DNA of 64,000 nt from Burkholderia sp. Leaf177 (GCF_001424345.1 NZ_LMPF01000001.1:327751-391750); one strand, 5' to 3'. Counted from the first letter of the stretch, positions 46,033 to 55,735 are shown. The notes: generated by a model from the letters alone, not told the origin. Made by a program: numbers and translations.

Positions 46033-47636
46033 GAACGTGTTCCTCCTGTAAAGCCGATCTCGTCCCAGAGGGCATCCACGCGGCGCTTGACTGCGTCGTC
46101 CATTACGATTGGCCGGCCCCATTCGCGATCCGTCTCGCCCGGCCATTTGTTCGTGGCGTCGAGCCCCATCTTCGATCCGAGCCCTGCTTTCGGCGACGCA
46201 AAATCCAGATAGTCGATCGGCGTGTTATCGACGAGCACGGTATCTCTCGATGGATCGATGCGCGTCGTGATCGCCCAGATCACTTCCTTCCAGTCGCGGA
46301 TGTTGACGTCCTCATCGACCACCACGATGAACTTCGTATACATGAACTGCCGTAAGAAGCTCCAGACGCCGAACATCACGCGCTTGGCATGGCCCGGATA
46401 ACTCTTCTTGATCTGCACGATCGCCATGCGGTAGCTGCAACCCTCGGGCGGCAGATAGAAGTCCGTGATCTCGGTGAACTGTTTTTGCAGCAGCGGCACG
46501 AACACTTCGTTGAGCGCCACGCCGAGGACCGCGGGTTCATCGGGCGGCTTGCCTGTATACGTAGAGTGATAAAGCGCGTCTCGGCGCATGGTGATCTTCT
46601 CGACCGTGAAGACCGGGAACCACTCTTGTTCGTTGTAGTAACCCGTGTGATCGCCATACGGGCCTTCGAGCGCGTGCTCGTATTTGCCCGACGCCTGATT
46701 CGATGGCCTCGGCGGCGCGCCTTCGGGCGCTTGCGGCACGGGACCATCTTGCGGATAAATGAATCCTTCCAGCACGATCTCGGCGCGCGCCGGAACCTGC
46801 AATGTGTCCACGCCTGGCGTCAGGCACTTCGCCAATTCCGTCTTCGCGCCGCGCAGCAATCCGGCGAACTGGTATTCCGACAGCGAATCGGGCACAGGCG
46901 TCACGGCGCCGAGAATGGTTGCGGGATCGGCGCCAAGTACAACGGCCACCGGATATGGCTTGCCCGGATTGGCAAGCGCGAATTCCCTGAAGTCGAGCGC
47001 GCCGCCTCTGTGCGCGAGCCATCGCATGATGAGCTTGTTGCGCCCGATCAGTTGCTGCCGGTAAATGCCGAGGTTCTGCCGCGTCTTGTTCGGACCGCGC
47101 GTGACGGTGAGTCCCCATGTGATCAGCGGCCCGGCGTCGCCCGGCCAGCATGTCTGAATTGGAAGACGCGCGAGATCGACGTCCTGGCCTTCCCACACGA
47201 TCTCCTGGCACGGCGGCGAACTGACTGTTTTCGGCGCCATGTCCCACACGGCTTTGGCAAGCGAGAACAGCTTGCCGGCGTCCTTCAATCCCTTTGGCGG
47301 CTCGGGTTCCTTGAGCGCGGACAGCAATCGGCCGACATCGCGAAGGGACTCGAGCGCGGCTTTATCGCTGAGAAGACTGGGGTCTGAAGCGGCCTGCGCT
47401 TCCGTTTCGATACCCATTCCCAGCGCCACGCGCCGCGGCGTGCCGAACAGGTTGGCCAGCACCGGCATGGAGTGTCCGGTCGGTGTTTGAAACAGCAACG
47501 CGGGGCCGCCCGCACGCAACACGCGATCGGACAACTCGGTCATTTCAAGAACGGGGGAAACGGGCTGCTTGATGCGGCGCAACTCGCCGAGCGTTTCAAG
47601 GCGGGCGGTGAAGTCGCGCAGATCTTTGTATTTCAT
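46029..47636 (-). CDS. ubiD: UbiD-family 4-hydroxy-3-polyprenylbenzoate decarboxylase
   Basis: 535 residues from the ATG at 47636 ([14 protein letters not shown]); 21 extra in-frame codons upstream are not family-like. It carries the prenylated-FMN decarboxylase landmarks ([56 protein letters not shown]). It decarboxylates the polyprenyl-hydroxybenzoate intermediate of ubiquinone with prFMN made by UbiX, which is not in the window. Confidence 0.94.
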   Translation of the reverse strand: MKYKDLRDFTARLETLGELRRIKQPVSPVLEMTELSDRVLRAGGPALLFQTPTGHSMPVLANLFGTPRRVALGMGIETEAQAASDPSLLSDKAALESLRDVGRLLSALKEPEPPKGLKDAGKLFSLAKAVWDMAPKTVSSPPCQEIVWEGQDVDLARLPIQTCWPGDAGPLITWGLTVTRGPNKTRQNLGIYRQQLIGRNKLIMRWLAHRGGALDFREFALANPGKPYPVAVVLGADPATILGAVTPVPDSLSEYQFAGLLRGAKTELAKCLTPGVDTLQVPARAEIVLEGFIYPQDGPVPQAPEGAPPRPSNQASGKYEHALEGPYGDHTGYYNEQEWFPVFTVEKITMRRDALYHSTYTGKPPDEPAVLGVALNEVFVPLLQKQFTEITDFYLPPEGCSYRMAIVQIKKSYPGHAKRVMFGVWSFLRQFMYTKFIVVVDEDVNIRDWKEVIWAITTRIDPSRDTVLVDNTPIDYLDFASPKAGLGSKMGLDATNKWPGETDREWGRPIVMDDAVKRRVDALWDEIGFTGGTRS

Positions 47637-48008
47637 CGGCTGAAGAGTCGGGGCCTGCAAGGAAAGGAGGACTAGAGCCGGGGCGCTCGGATGCCCCAAG
47701 CGCGCGCGGGCGATTGTCGATTTTACCTGTGTTGATGTCGGTACGTCAGGTCACACAACGGCACAACTCGGACTCAGCCGCTGGAAAACCGCTTGGGAAG
47801 GTGGTTTGAGCCTCCTGAACACTGTTCATAATAACCAGAAGTAATAGGTTTTACATTTCTCAGCATTGACGGATCATTTGAGGCTGCTAGAATCCATCGA
47901 CATTGACAACACCGAATGAAACTTTTTACCAGTGCCGCGGGTCTGTTGAAACGACGCTTTGCGTCACCCGGCCGGATTGTTCCGGTAAGTAGTGGCATTG
48001 GTCTTCTC
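47637..48008. other. Intergenic region between ubiD and the transglycosylase leader
   Basis: About 370 bases. It holds the divergent promoters of ubiD and of the lytic transglycosylase. An ATG at 47916 opens 92 codons (MKLFTSAAGLLKRRF) that run into the hairpin-rich stretch; I do not trust it as a gene. An AT-rich patch around 47830-47920 is the best place for a plus-strand promoter. Confidence 0.4.
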
Positions 48009-48177
48009 GCCGGCGCTCTTCTTCGCCGGTTTTTCGCGTGGTGGCCTGTGTGCGCGCCCCGGCATGTTCTTCGTGCTGCGCGCACCCGGAATCGAAGTAT
48101 TCCGGTTAGGGCTGTCCCAACGGTTTGTGCCGTTTTCCCGATACCGCTCGTGGGCTGTCCCAGAGCTGGCGGTATCG
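48009..48177 (+). ncRNA. Hairpin-dense leader, candidate structured RNA upstream of the lytic transglycosylase
   Basis: Consecutive perfect stems: CCGGCG 48010-48015/CGCCGG 48024-48029 followed by TTTTT (terminator-like); GTGCGCGC 48050-48057/GCGCGCAC 48078-48085; CCGGAAT 48086-48092/ATTCCGG 48099-48105; AACGG 48119-48123/CCGTT 48130-48134; CGATACCGC 48139-48147/GCGGTATCG 48169-48177. The hexaloop-like unit GGGCTGTCCC occurs twice (about 48109 and 48152), the second nested in the last stem. It does not match any riboswitch I know. The strand is assigned from the downstream gene. Confidence 0.45.
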
Positions 48178-48243
48178 ATTTCTGCGTGGCGTAGCGGTTT
48201 TTAACGTTTACATCTGTAGAAATCAATGCATTTGGGAGCTCCA

Positions 48244-49410
48244 ATGAATGCTTGGTTTTCGTGGCGTCCTGACGCTGGCTTAGCGCTGTATCTACGCGCC
48301 GGGCTACGTCGCGCCAAACATATGAGTCTTACCGTGTTCAGCCTGGTCGGCTGCGCGGCCGTGGTTACGGCGCTTGCGCTGTGGCTGCTTCCCGCCTGGC
48401 GCGGTTCCTTCGCCGCAAAGTTGATGCCGATGGTTTCCGCCGCTGTCCAGGCCGGCCCGGCGCGTTTGCTTGCCGGCCAGCCTTTGCCGCCGTTTGCAAT
48501 CGGTCATCAACGTGAAGAAGCATTGCGTAACGGCGAAGCGACGTCGCTCGGCTCGGCTGCCAGCGACGACGACAGCGCCCGCAAGCTGACCGGCGGGCTG
48601 AGCCTGGCGGTGTCGCCAAACGGGCTCGACCCGCGTACCTTGCCGACGGTTTCCACGCTCGCGAGCGCAATCTCGTCGCAGCGTGTGGTAGCCGATGCAC
48701 GCGACGACCGCGTGCTGGTTTCATCGCGGGAACAGAATCTGGTGGCGAATTTCATTGCGCGGCGTTATCACGTAGCGCAAGACCCAGTGAGCGAACTGGT
48801 GCGTGCAGCGTTCGATACCGGCCGCGAAGTCGGCCTCGACCCGCTGCTGCTCCTTTCGGTAATGGCTATCGAATCGGGCTTTAATCCCTACGCCGAGAGC
48901 GGCGTGGGCGCACAGGGCCTCATGCAGGTCATGTCGAAGGTTCACTCAGACAAATTCGAGTATTTTGGTGGTTCGCACGCCGCGCTTGAGCCGCTCGCGA
49001 ACATCAAGGTGGGCGCGCTGGTGCTGAAGGATTGCATCGCGCGTGGCGGTTCGGTGGCTGGCGGCCTGCGGTTTTACGTAGGTTCGACATCGCAGGACGA
49101 CGGCGGTTACGGCGCTAAGGTTCTCGCCGAGCGCGCACGTCTTCGTGACGTCGCTCGCGGCCGCAACGTGCCGATCAACGCGCCGCAAGCGCCGGCACAG
49201 CCGGTTGCGCCGAAGACGGTGGTGGCGTCGGCGAATGCGTCGGGTAATGGTTCCACGGAAAAGCGGGTGCATTTCACGCTTGACGGTGTTCCGCCGATCG
49301 CGGCGCCTGCCAAGACTACGTCGCCGCAAGCGAGCGATCGCAATGAAACCGACGACGCCGCGGCGCAAGCCAAGCATGAACACGGCGGGTCGTGGGAGTT
49401 CGGCGCTTAA
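48244..49410 (+). CDS. Membrane-anchored lytic transglycosylase (SLT domain)
   Basis: 388 residues from the ATG at 48244 with GGGAG before it; an ATG six codons upstream is also in frame. One membrane helix (about 30-50) anchors it. The SLT domain covers about 185-300, with catalytic E210 (AIESGFNPYAESGVGAQGLMQV). It cleaves peptidoglycan glycan strands giving 1,6-anhydro ends. The last 80 residues are a low-complexity Ala/Pro/Asn tail. It is preceded by the structured leader and followed by a bidirectional terminator. Confidence 0.88.
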   Translation: MNAWFSWRPDAGLALYLRAGLRRAKHMSLTVFSLVGCAAVVTALALWLLPAWRGSFAAKLMPMVSAAVQAGPARLLAGQPLPPFAIGHQREEALRNGEATSLGSAASDDDSARKLTGGLSLAVSPNGLDPRTLPTVSTLASAISSQRVVADARDDRVLVSSREQNLVANFIARRYHVAQDPVSELVRAAFDTGREVGLDPLLLLSVMAIESGFNPYAESGVGAQGLMQVMSKVHSDKFEYFGGSHAALEPLANIKVGALVLKDCIARGGSVAGGLRFYVGSTSQDDGGYGAKVLAERARLRDVARGRNVPINAPQAPAQPVAPKTVVASANASGNGSTEKRVHFTLDGVPPIAAPAKTTSPQASDRNETDDAAAQAKHEHGGSWEFGA

Positions 49411-49426
49411 TCAGCCGTTGCACAAA

Positions 49427-49467
49427 TAAAAAAGCCGTTCCTGCATCAGGCTGGAACGGCTTTTTTA
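49427..49467. terminator. Bidirectional terminator
   Basis: AAAAAAGCCGTTCC (about 49428-49441) pairs with GGAACGGCTTTTTT (49453-49466), giving T-runs on both strands. It serves the transglycosylase (+) and the aminotransferase operon (-). Confidence 0.9.
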
Positions 49468-49498
49468 ATGGCTGAATGGCTTCGCGAGGCGGCGACGG

Positions 49499-50713
49499 CT
49501 AGACCCGGAACAACGTCCCGAGACGCTGCACGGCTTCTTCCAGTTTCGAATACGCGGTCGCGTACGACAACCTGATGTAGTCCCGCGGCGCGTGAACGCC
49601 AAAATCGTTGCCAGGAACCAGCACCACACCGGCATCGTGCAACATCGAACGCGTCAGAGCCGTGCTGTCGCCGGCGGCCGGATGCGCGACGTGGCGCGTA
49701 TCGGCGTAAACGTAGAACGCACCATCCGGGATCACGGGCACTTCGAACCCGAGCGTGCGCAACGCCGGCACGATGAAATCGCGTCGGCGAGCAAATTCCA
49801 GCCGCCGTGACTCATAGATGGCAAGCGTGGCTGGCTCGAAGCAAGCAAGCGCCGCGTGCTGCGCAAGCGCGGACGCGCAAATGAACAGGTTCTGCGACAG
49901 TTTTTCGACCGTCGATACCATTTCAGGCGGCACGACCAGCCAGCCGAGCCGCCATCCGGTCATGTTGAAGTACTTCGAGAAGCTGTTCACCGTGACGACA
50001 TCGTCGCCGAGCGAAAGCGCCGATACCGGCTTCGCGTCGTAACTCAAGCCCTGATAGATTTCATCGACGATGGTAAAACCGCCGTGCGACCGCACGACAT
50101 CGACGATTTTCGCCAGCTCCGCCGGTTCGATGGACGTCCCCGTCGGATTGGATGGCGACGCGAGCAATACGCCCCGCGTAGCAGGCGTCCAGTGCGCTTC
50201 GACCTGTGCCGCGGTCAGCTGGAACCGCTCGGCCGGACCGCTCGGGATCAGAACCGGACGGCCTTCAGTCGCCGCCACGAAATGGCGGTTGCACGGGTAG
50301 CACGGATCGGGCATCAGGACTTCGTCATCGCGATCGACCAGTGCCGTGCACGCCAGCAGCAACGCCGCCGATGCCCCCGCCGTCACCACAATGCGCGCCG
50401 GATCGATATCGAGTCCGAACACATCGCGATAATGACCGGAGATCGCCTCGCGCAGCGACGCCAGCCCGAGCGCGTTCGTGTACTGCGTAACGCCGCGCCG
50501 CAACGCGTCGGTGGCTGCCGCTATCACCGGTTCGGGCGCCGTGAAATCCGGCTCGCCGATACCCATATGGATGATGTCGCGCCCCGCGCGTTCGAGCGCC
50601 TGCGCTTCTTTTGCCAGTTCCATCACGTAGAACGGCTCAATGGCGTCAACGCGCGCGGCGTAGCGAATCGCTTTCCGCGAGACCGCGCGCAATGGGTCCT
50701 TGGCGAAATTCAT
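49499..50713 (-). CDS. PLP-dependent class I aminotransferase
   Basis: 404 residues. Fold-type I landmarks: MGIGEPDFTAPEPVI, ASPSNPTGT, DEIYQGLSYD and the PLP lysine in NSFSKYFNMTGWRLGW. It belongs with aspartate/alanine-type aminotransferases; the substrate pair is not resolved. Its ATG overlaps the nusB stop by one base (TGATG), so it is coupled to the ribH-nusB genes, the usual order in this family. Confidence 0.9.
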   Translation of the reverse strand: MNFAKDPLRAVSRKAIRYAARVDAIEPFYVMELAKEAQALERAGRDIIHMGIGEPDFTAPEPVIAAATDALRRGVTQYTNALGLASLREAISGHYRDVFGLDIDPARIVVTAGASAALLLACTALVDRDDEVLMPDPCYPCNRHFVAATEGRPVLIPSGPAERFQLTAAQVEAHWTPATRGVLLASPSNPTGTSIEPAELAKIVDVVRSHGGFTIVDEIYQGLSYDAKPVSALSLGDDVVTVNSFSKYFNMTGWRLGWLVVPPEMVSTVEKLSQNLFICASALAQHAALACFEPATLAIYESRRLEFARRRDFIVPALRTLGFEVPVIPDGAFYVYADTRHVAHPAAGDSTALTRSMLHDAGVVLVPGNDFGVHAPRDYIRLSYATAYSKLEEAVQRLGTLFRV

Positions 50714-51150
50714 CAGCTTCGTTGGCCGCGGCCTTGTGCTTCGGTCGGACGCAACTGGACGGCAAGTTTGTCCAGCACGCCGTTCACGTATTTGTGGCCA
50801 TCAGAGCCGCCGAAGGTCTTGGTCAATTCGATCGCTTCGTTGATCACCACGCGATACGGAATGTCCAGGTGATGCTTGAACTCGAACGCGGCGACCATCA
50901 GCACCGCGCGTTCGACCGGCGAAAGCTGGTCGAGCGGCCGGTCGAGGCACGGCTGGAGTTCGGCGGAAATGATGTCCGCTTCCTTGATCACGCCGTGGAG
51001 CAGGGCGTCCAGATGCTCTTGGTCCGCTTTATCGTAACCTTGCGCGCCGCGCAGCTGCGCGTCGATCTCGCCGCCGGGCGAAGCCGACAGCAACCATTGG
51101 TAAAGCCCTTGCGTCGCGAGTTCGCGCGAGCGGCGTCGAGCGCTTTTCAT
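50713..51150 (-). CDS. nusB: Transcription antitermination factor NusB
   Basis: 145 residues, all-helical NusB fold ([21 protein letters not shown] at the start; [33 protein letters not shown] near the end). With NusE (S10) it binds boxA RNA and promotes rRNA antitermination. Its ATG overlaps the ribH stop (ATGA), as often seen with riboflavin genes. Confidence 0.95.
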   Translation of the reverse strand: MKSARRRSRELATQGLYQWLLSASPGGEIDAQLRGAQGYDKADQEHLDALLHGVIKEADIISAELQPCLDRPLDQLSPVERAVLMVAAFEFKHHLDIPYRVVINEAIELTKTFGGSDGHKYVNGVLDKLAVQLRPTEAQGRGQRS

Positions 51151-51650
51151 GCACGGTCCTCGTCGTCTTCGTCTTCATCGTCGCCGCCGAGCTGTTCCAG
51201 CGCGACCGAAAGGTTGGCCATTTCGACCGCCACGCGCGCTGCGTCGCGGCCCTTTTCCGTCATGCGGGCCACGGCTTGTTCGTCGTTTTCGGTAGTCAGG
51301 ACGGCGTTTGCGACCGGCGTGCCAAAGTCGAGCGCGATGCGCGAGATTCCCGCGCCGCTTTCGTTCGATACCAGCTCGAAGTGATATGTCTCGCCGCGGA
51401 TCACGGCGCCGAGCGCGATGAGTGCATCGAATTGACCCGATTCAGCCAGCTTTTGCAGCGCCAGCGGAATTTCGAGCGCGCCCGGGACGGTGACGAGCAG
51501 CACGTCTTCACCGATCACGCCAAGCCGTTCGAGTTCTTCCGTGCAGGCATCGACGAGGCCATTGCACACAGGTTCGTTAAAGCGCGATTGCACGATGCCG
51601 ATGCGCAATCCGTCGCCGTCGAGGTTCGGTTGATATTGTCCGATTTCCAT
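51147..51650 (-). CDS. ribH: 6,7-dimethyl-8-ribityllumazine synthase
   Basis: 167 residues. Lumazine synthase signatures: [35 protein letters not shown] and [16 protein letters not shown] (catalytic His in the family). It joins the ribityl-pyrimidine and dihydroxybutanone phosphate in riboflavin synthesis. The C-terminus ends in an acidic stretch ([13 protein letters not shown]), beyond the usual fold. Confidence 0.95.
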   Translation of the reverse strand: MEIGQYQPNLDGDGLRIGIVQSRFNEPVCNGLVDACTEELERLGVIGEDVLLVTVPGALEIPLALQKLAESGQFDALIALGAVIRGETYHFELVSNESGAGISRIALDFGTPVANAVLTTENDEQAVARMTEKGRDAARVAVEMANLSVALEQLGGDDEDEDDEDRA

Positions 51651-51703
51651 TATTTATCCGTTTTCAGTGTTTTACGTGTGGTGTTGAGCCGGCGAGCATT
51701 CAG

Positions 51704-52876
51704 TCAGACAGAGCGCAAATGAGCGATCGAAGCGGCATCGCCGGAATCCGTGGATGGCGTTGCAGGGCAGCCGGGCATGGGAATGAAACCCGTCACTTCG
51801 AGTCCGTAACCGGACATGCTGCCGAGCTTGCGCGGATTCGACAGAACCTGCATCTTGCCCACGCCCAGTTCACGCAGAATCTGCGCGCCGATGCCGTAAG
51901 TCTTGAAGTCGATCGGCCGGCGCTTTAGTTCAGCCGCTTTATCTTCCTGTTCGAACGCCTCGAAGACATCGACCAGGTGCTCTTTTGTATCGCCGCAATT
52001 GAGCAGCACGATCGCGCCCAGGTCGCGCGCGGCGATTTCCTTCATGGCGGCATCGAGCGTCCAGGAATGCGTGGACGAATCCACTTCCAGCAGATCCAGC
52101 ACCGACAGCGGCTCATGCACGCGCACCGGTGTTTCGCGATCCGGCGCGGGACGACCGCGCACCAATGCGATATGCGGCGAACCGCTCGGCTGATCGCGAT
52201 ACAGCACCGCCCGGAACGCGCCGTGCGCCGTCTGCATGGTGCGTTCGGCGACGCGCTGAACGATCGATTCAGTTCGCGAACGGTAATGAATCAGGTCGGC
52301 GATCGTGCCAATCCTGATGTCGTGCAGCTTCGCAAACTCGATCAAATCGGGCAGGCGCGCCATTTCGCCGTCGTCGCGAATCACTTCGCATATCACCGAC
52401 GCCGGCGTCAAACCCGCCAACGCCGTCAGGTCGCAACCGGCTTCCGTGTGTCCTGCGCGAACCAGCACGCCGCCGGGTTGCGCCATGATCGGAAAAACGT
52501 GGCCCGGCTGAACGATGTGTTCCGCTTTCGCGTCGGGCGCGACCGCTGCCTTGATCGTGCGTGCGCGATCCGATGCCGAAATTCCGGTCGTCACGCCCTC
52601 GGCTGCCTCGATGCTCACCGTGAACGCCGTGCCGTATTGCGTGCCGTTTTTCTGCGTCATCAGCGGCAGGTTCAATTGGCGTGCGCGGTCCGGCGTGATG
52701 GTCAGGCAGATCAGCCCACGGCCGTGCCGCGCCATGAAGTTGATCGCTTCCGGGGTCACGAAATCGGCGGCGATGACGAGATCGCCCTCGTTTTCGCGGT
52801 CTTCTTCGTCGACGAGAATCACCATCCGGCCTGCTTTCAGCTCAGCGATGATCTCTGGAGTGGAGGCGAGCGTCAT
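51704..52876 (-). CDS. ribB: 3,4-dihydroxy-2-butanone-4-phosphate synthase with degenerate GTP cyclohydrolase II domain (RibBX type)
   Basis: 390 residues. Residues 1-205 are an intact DHBP synthase ([21 protein letters not shown]). Residues 210-385 keep the cyclohydrolase II fold and the end motif [14 protein letters not shown], but the zinc motif with three Cys (normally a Cys-x10-Cys-x-Cys block near the domain start) is absent; the place is taken by [15 protein letters not shown]. So the second half should not hydrolyse GTP, as in RibBX proteins; a separate RibA is needed elsewhere. I saw no FMN riboswitch upstream. Confidence 0.92.
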   Translation of the reverse strand: MTLASTPEIIAELKAGRMVILVDEEDRENEGDLVIAADFVTPEAINFMARHGRGLICLTITPDRARQLNLPLMTQKNGTQYGTAFTVSIEAAEGVTTGISASDRARTIKAAVAPDAKAEHIVQPGHVFPIMAQPGGVLVRAGHTEAGCDLTALAGLTPASVICEVIRDDGEMARLPDLIEFAKLHDIRIGTIADLIHYRSRTESIVQRVAERTMQTAHGAFRAVLYRDQPSGSPHIALVRGRPAPDRETPVRVHEPLSVLDLLEVDSSTHSWTLDAAMKEIAARDLGAIVLLNCGDTKEHLVDVFEAFEQEDKAAELKRRPIDFKTYGIGAQILRELGVGKMQVLSNPRKLGSMSGYGLEVTGFIPMPGCPATPSTDSGDAASIAHLRSV

Positions 52877-53018
52877 TGCGATGGTCGTCCGTTCGGGAAA
52901 GGGCGTATTTTACGCCACCGGGGAGGGCAACGCGGGGGTTTTGCCGGTTTCGAGGCGTGCCGGGCGTCAGACGGAAGCGGGCGGTGCCGAGGTCGATATC
53001 GAGTCACTGCCTGCCGAG

Positions 53019-53534
53019 TCAGTCAGGCGGGAAGCGAATCTGCGAAAAGTGCCTTCCCGCGAGGATCGCCTTGCGCGCGATTTGCGCCGATGAATCAATC
53101 AGACCTTGTTGCTCCAGAAACATGAGATAGGCGCGAGTGGAAACTTTCCGGCAATTGTTTGGAACCAGAAAGCTGGCGCGCGCGATCTTGTGATCCTCGA
53201 ACAGGAAAACGCCGGTCCGCTTTTCGTCGAGGCCAAGGCCATTCATGGCTTCCTGGATGGCTAACTCGCCAAGATTGGCCTTACGGGCCGGGGCGGCTTT
53301 GTCGAACTGCATGTAATGGTGGAAAACTTTGGTCTCGACAACGGCCACGCCGTTTTCGCGGACCCAGGCAGCAATTCGCTCACTTGTAGGCGTCTGGTTG
53401 CGCGTTACTTCGTGCAGCACCATATCGACCAGTTCTACAGACCAGCCTGGTACGAGCAAAAGGTCGAGCGCATCTGCGTAGGCGAGCGTGATCAGCGGCC
53501 CTGCATCAGGAAGCAGGGTGGTATTGGCCGGCAT
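53019..53534 (-). CDS. PIN-like toxin of a toxin-antitoxin pair
   Basis: 171 residues. The start [20 protein letters not shown] with Asp10 is the first acidic position of a PIN-type nuclease; further acids lie in [11 protein letters not shown] and [13 protein letters not shown]. It starts 3 bases after the gene at 53538, as toxins do behind their antitoxins. Predicted to cleave RNA; the target is unknown. It sits inside the riboflavin run, between ribE and ribBX, on the same strand. Confidence 0.75.
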   Translation of the reverse strand: MPANTTLLPDAGPLITLAYADALDLLLVPGWSVELVDMVLHEVTRNQTPTSERIAAWVRENGVAVVETKVFHHYMQFDKAAPARKANLGELAIQEAMNGLGLDEKRTGVFLFEDHKIARASFLVPNNCRKVSTRAYLMFLEQQGLIDSSAQIARKAILAGRHFSQIRFPPD

Positions 53535-53537
53535 CGA

Positions 53538-53885
53538 TTATTTGCGCAGCGCGTTCAGGTCGTCGATCATGCCGCTCACAGTGGCTTCGGGTAATCGCGG
53601 CATAGGCAGATGAGCTCGCGCCATGAGCAGGAACAAGTCCTCGTCGCTGTCGATACCGAGCGCCAGCATGGCCTGATTGTCGTCGATACGACCAAGCGAA
53701 AAGTCGAGCAGCGTGCGGAAGTTCTGGTTGTTGCCTGCTTCCGCCGCTTCGAAAGTTTCGACCAGATAGCGCAGTTCGGCGTTAAAAAGTGCGTTGATCG
53801 ACGTATCGGACTTTGCCGCGAGAATCTTGGCGCGCTTAAGCAGTTCCCGATCGACTGCGCCGGTGAAATTGACCGTCTCCGCCAT
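53538..53885 (-). CDS. Antitoxin, ribbon-helix-helix-like
   Basis: 115 residues from the ATG at 53885 (GAGG at suitable spacing). The N-terminal 45 residues (TVNFTGAVDRELLKRAKILAAKSDTSINALF) look like a CopG-type ribbon-helix-helix DNA-binding unit; the rest is helical and acidic and should wrap the toxin. Two palindromes lie 36-67 bases upstream of the ATG, consistent with self-repression. Confidence 0.72.
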   Translation of the reverse strand: MAETVNFTGAVDRELLKRAKILAAKSDTSINALFNAELRYLVETFEAAEAGNNQNFRTLLDFSLGRIDDNQAMLALGIDSDEDLFLLMARAHLPMPRLPEATVSGMIDDLNALRK

Positions 53886-53920
53886 CACGCACCTCTTCGT
53901 TGAATAGGCGAAAACTTTAG

Positions 53921-53952
53921 CACATAATCATGTGTTACACATAATTATGTGT
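53921..53952 (-). promoter_or_regulatory. Tandem palindromic operator of the toxin-antitoxin genes
   Basis: ACACATAATTATGTGT (53937-53952) is a perfect 16-bp palindrome; CACATAATCATGTG (53921-53934) is a near copy, with centres 17 bases apart. They lie between the ribE stop and the antitoxin start, the usual place for antitoxin binding. Assignment as operator is inference from position and symmetry. Confidence 0.7.
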
Positions 53953-53954
53953 TT

Positions 53955-54584
53955 CTAATTCGCTGTTTTCGATGCGCTTAGAATCCGCTCCACATACCGC
54001 GCGATCAAATCGATCTCCAGGTTCACCTTCGAACCCGCCTTGAGATACCGCAGGGTCGTCACTTCCACCGTATGCGGGATCAGGTTGATCGAAAACTCGC
54101 ATCCATCTGGCCGATCGGTCACGCTGTTCACCGTCAGGCTCACGCCATTCACCGTCACCGAGCCCTTGTAAGCCAGGTACTTGCCAATATCCTTCGCCGC
54201 CATGATCCGCAGCTCATGCGATTCACCGACGGGTTCGAAGCGCGTCACTTCGCCCAAGCCATCCACGTGTCCCGATACCAGATGCCCGCCCAGCCGGTCG
54301 TGCGCGCGTAGCGCCTTTTCCAGATTGACATCGCCGGGTTGCGAGAGGCCGGCCGTCTTGTTCAGGCTTTCCCGCGAGACATCGACGGCAAACGATCCCG
54401 CCGATTTTTCGATCACGGTCATGCACGCACCCTGAATCGAGATGCTGTCGCCGAGTTCGACGTCCGCGAGCTCCAGTCCGCCCGATGCAACCGTGAGGCG
54501 CACGCCGGTATCGGCATCGGCGGGGGAGCCGAGCGGGGTAACGGCTTCAATGCGGCCGACCGCCGCGACAATTCCTGTGAACAT
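53955..54584 (-). CDS. ribE: Riboflavin synthase, alpha subunit
   Basis: 209 residues with two lumazine-binding barrels; MFTGIVAAVGRIEAV is the typical start, repeated in type at about residue 100 (HLVSGHVDGLGEVTRFE). It dismutates two lumazines to riboflavin. Its stop is followed within 3 bases by the operator region of the inserted toxin-antitoxin genes. Confidence 0.95.
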   Translation of the reverse strand: MFTGIVAAVGRIEAVTPLGSPADADTGVRLTVASGGLELADVELGDSISIQGACMTVIEKSAGSFAVDVSRESLNKTAGLSQPGDVNLEKALRAHDRLGGHLVSGHVDGLGEVTRFEPVGESHELRIMAAKDIGKYLAYKGSVTVNGVSLTVNSVTDRPDGCEFSINLIPHTVEVTTLRYLKAGSKVNLEIDLIARYVERILSASKTAN

Positions 54585-54610
54585 GCTGGAAATTCCTTAG
54601 GAGTGGTGCG

Positions 54611-55735
54611 TTAGCTAATAGGTTGCGCGTGCGCTTTCACGTCGGCAAAACGCGCGAGGATCCGCACGTCGTCGCCCATCCGGTCTATGCGATGAAACCG
54701 CAAATGCGGCCGCGCTTCGAGTGTCCCGGGCGGCGTGAAGTCGAACATGCCGGGCGCGTTGCCAAGCAAACTCGGCGCGAGATAGATCAGCAATTCATCG
54801 ATACAACCTTCCCGCAACAACGAGCCGTTCAGCTTGTGCCCGGCTTCCACATGCAACTCGTTGATACCACGGTCGGCGAGAATGCCGAGCATTGCCGGAA
54901 GATCGACCTTGCCGTGTTCATTCGTAAGCGGCGTGAACTCGATACCTCGTTCACGCAGCGCATCGGCTTTCGCGGGATCGGGCTCGGCGCCGCAAAAGAT
55001 CCAAGGCGGCGCGCCTTCCAGAATCCGTGCTTCGAGCGATACATCCAGCCGGCTATCGATCAACACGCGCTGCGGCTGGCGCGGCGTGTCCACCGCGCGC
55101 ACCGTGAGTTGCGGATCGTCCTCGCGCACAGTGCCGATTCCCGTCAGGATCGCGCATGCACGCGCCCGCCACGCGTGGCCATCGGCGCGCGCGGCTTCGC
55201 CAGTGATCCACTGGCTGTCGCCGTTCGGCAAACCCGTCCGGCCGTCGAGCGTGGCCGCGACTTTCATGCGCACCCACGGCCGGCGCCGCGTCATGCGCGA
55301 CACGAATCCGATGTTCAGTTCATAGGCTTCGTTGGCGAGCAGGCCGCAGCGCACATCGATACCGGCATCGCGGAGAATCGCCAGCCCGCGCCCGGAAACA
55401 GCCGGATTCGGATCTTCCATTGCCGCAATGACCTTCGCGACCCGCGCCTCGATCAGTGCGTTCACGCACGGCGGCGTGCGGCCGAAATGACTGCACGGCT
55501 CCAACGTCACGTAAGCGGTGGCGCCACGCGGATCGTGGCCGCGGGCGCGCGCGTCTTTCAGCGCGCGGATCTCGGCGTGATCCTGGCCGGCAGGCTGGGT
55601 GAATCCTTCGCCGATGACATCGCCGTCCTTCACCAGCACGCAGCCGACGCGCGGATTCGGCGTGGTCGTGTACATCCCGCGCGCGGCCAGCGCCAGCGCG
55701 CGCTCCATGTGCGAGAAATCGGTCTGCGAGAACAT
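54611..55735 (-). CDS. ribD: Bifunctional diaminohydroxyphosphoribosylaminopyrimidine deaminase/reductase
   Basis: 374 residues. The deaminase half has the zinc site HAEIRALKDA and PCSHFGRTPPC; the reductase half starts around residue 155 (KVAATLDGRTGLPNGDSQWITG) and ends in the NADPH fold. It carries out steps two and three of riboflavin synthesis. It is 26 bases upstream of ribE. Confidence 0.95.
   Translation of the reverse strand: MFSQTDFSHMERALALAARGMYTTTPNPRVGCVLVKDGDVIGEGFTQPAGQDHAEIRALKDARARGHDPRGATAYVTLEPCSHFGRTPPCVNALIEARVAKVIAAMEDPNPAVSGRGLAILRDAGIDVRCGLLANEAYELNIGFVSRMTRRRPWVRMKVAATLDGRTGLPNGDSQWITGEAARADGHAWRARACAILTGIGTVREDDPQLTVRAVDTPRQPQRVLIDSRLDVSLEARILEGAPPWIFCGAEPDPAKADALRERGIEFTPLTNEHGKVDLPAMLGILADRGINELHVEAGHKLNGSLLREGCIDELLIYLAPSLLGNAPGMFDFTPPGTLEARPHLRFHRIDRMGDDVRILARFADVKAHAQPIS

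Noticed and set aside
47916..48194. 92-codon ORF and an overlapping 70-codon ORF ahead of the lytic transglycosylase
   Set aside because: Two frames are open over the same hairpin-rich DNA, neither looks like a folded protein, and perfect stems explain the sequence better.
52877..53018. Possible FMN riboswitch ahead of ribBX
   Set aside because: The conserved RFN-element blocks were not found on the minus strand here or ahead of ribD.
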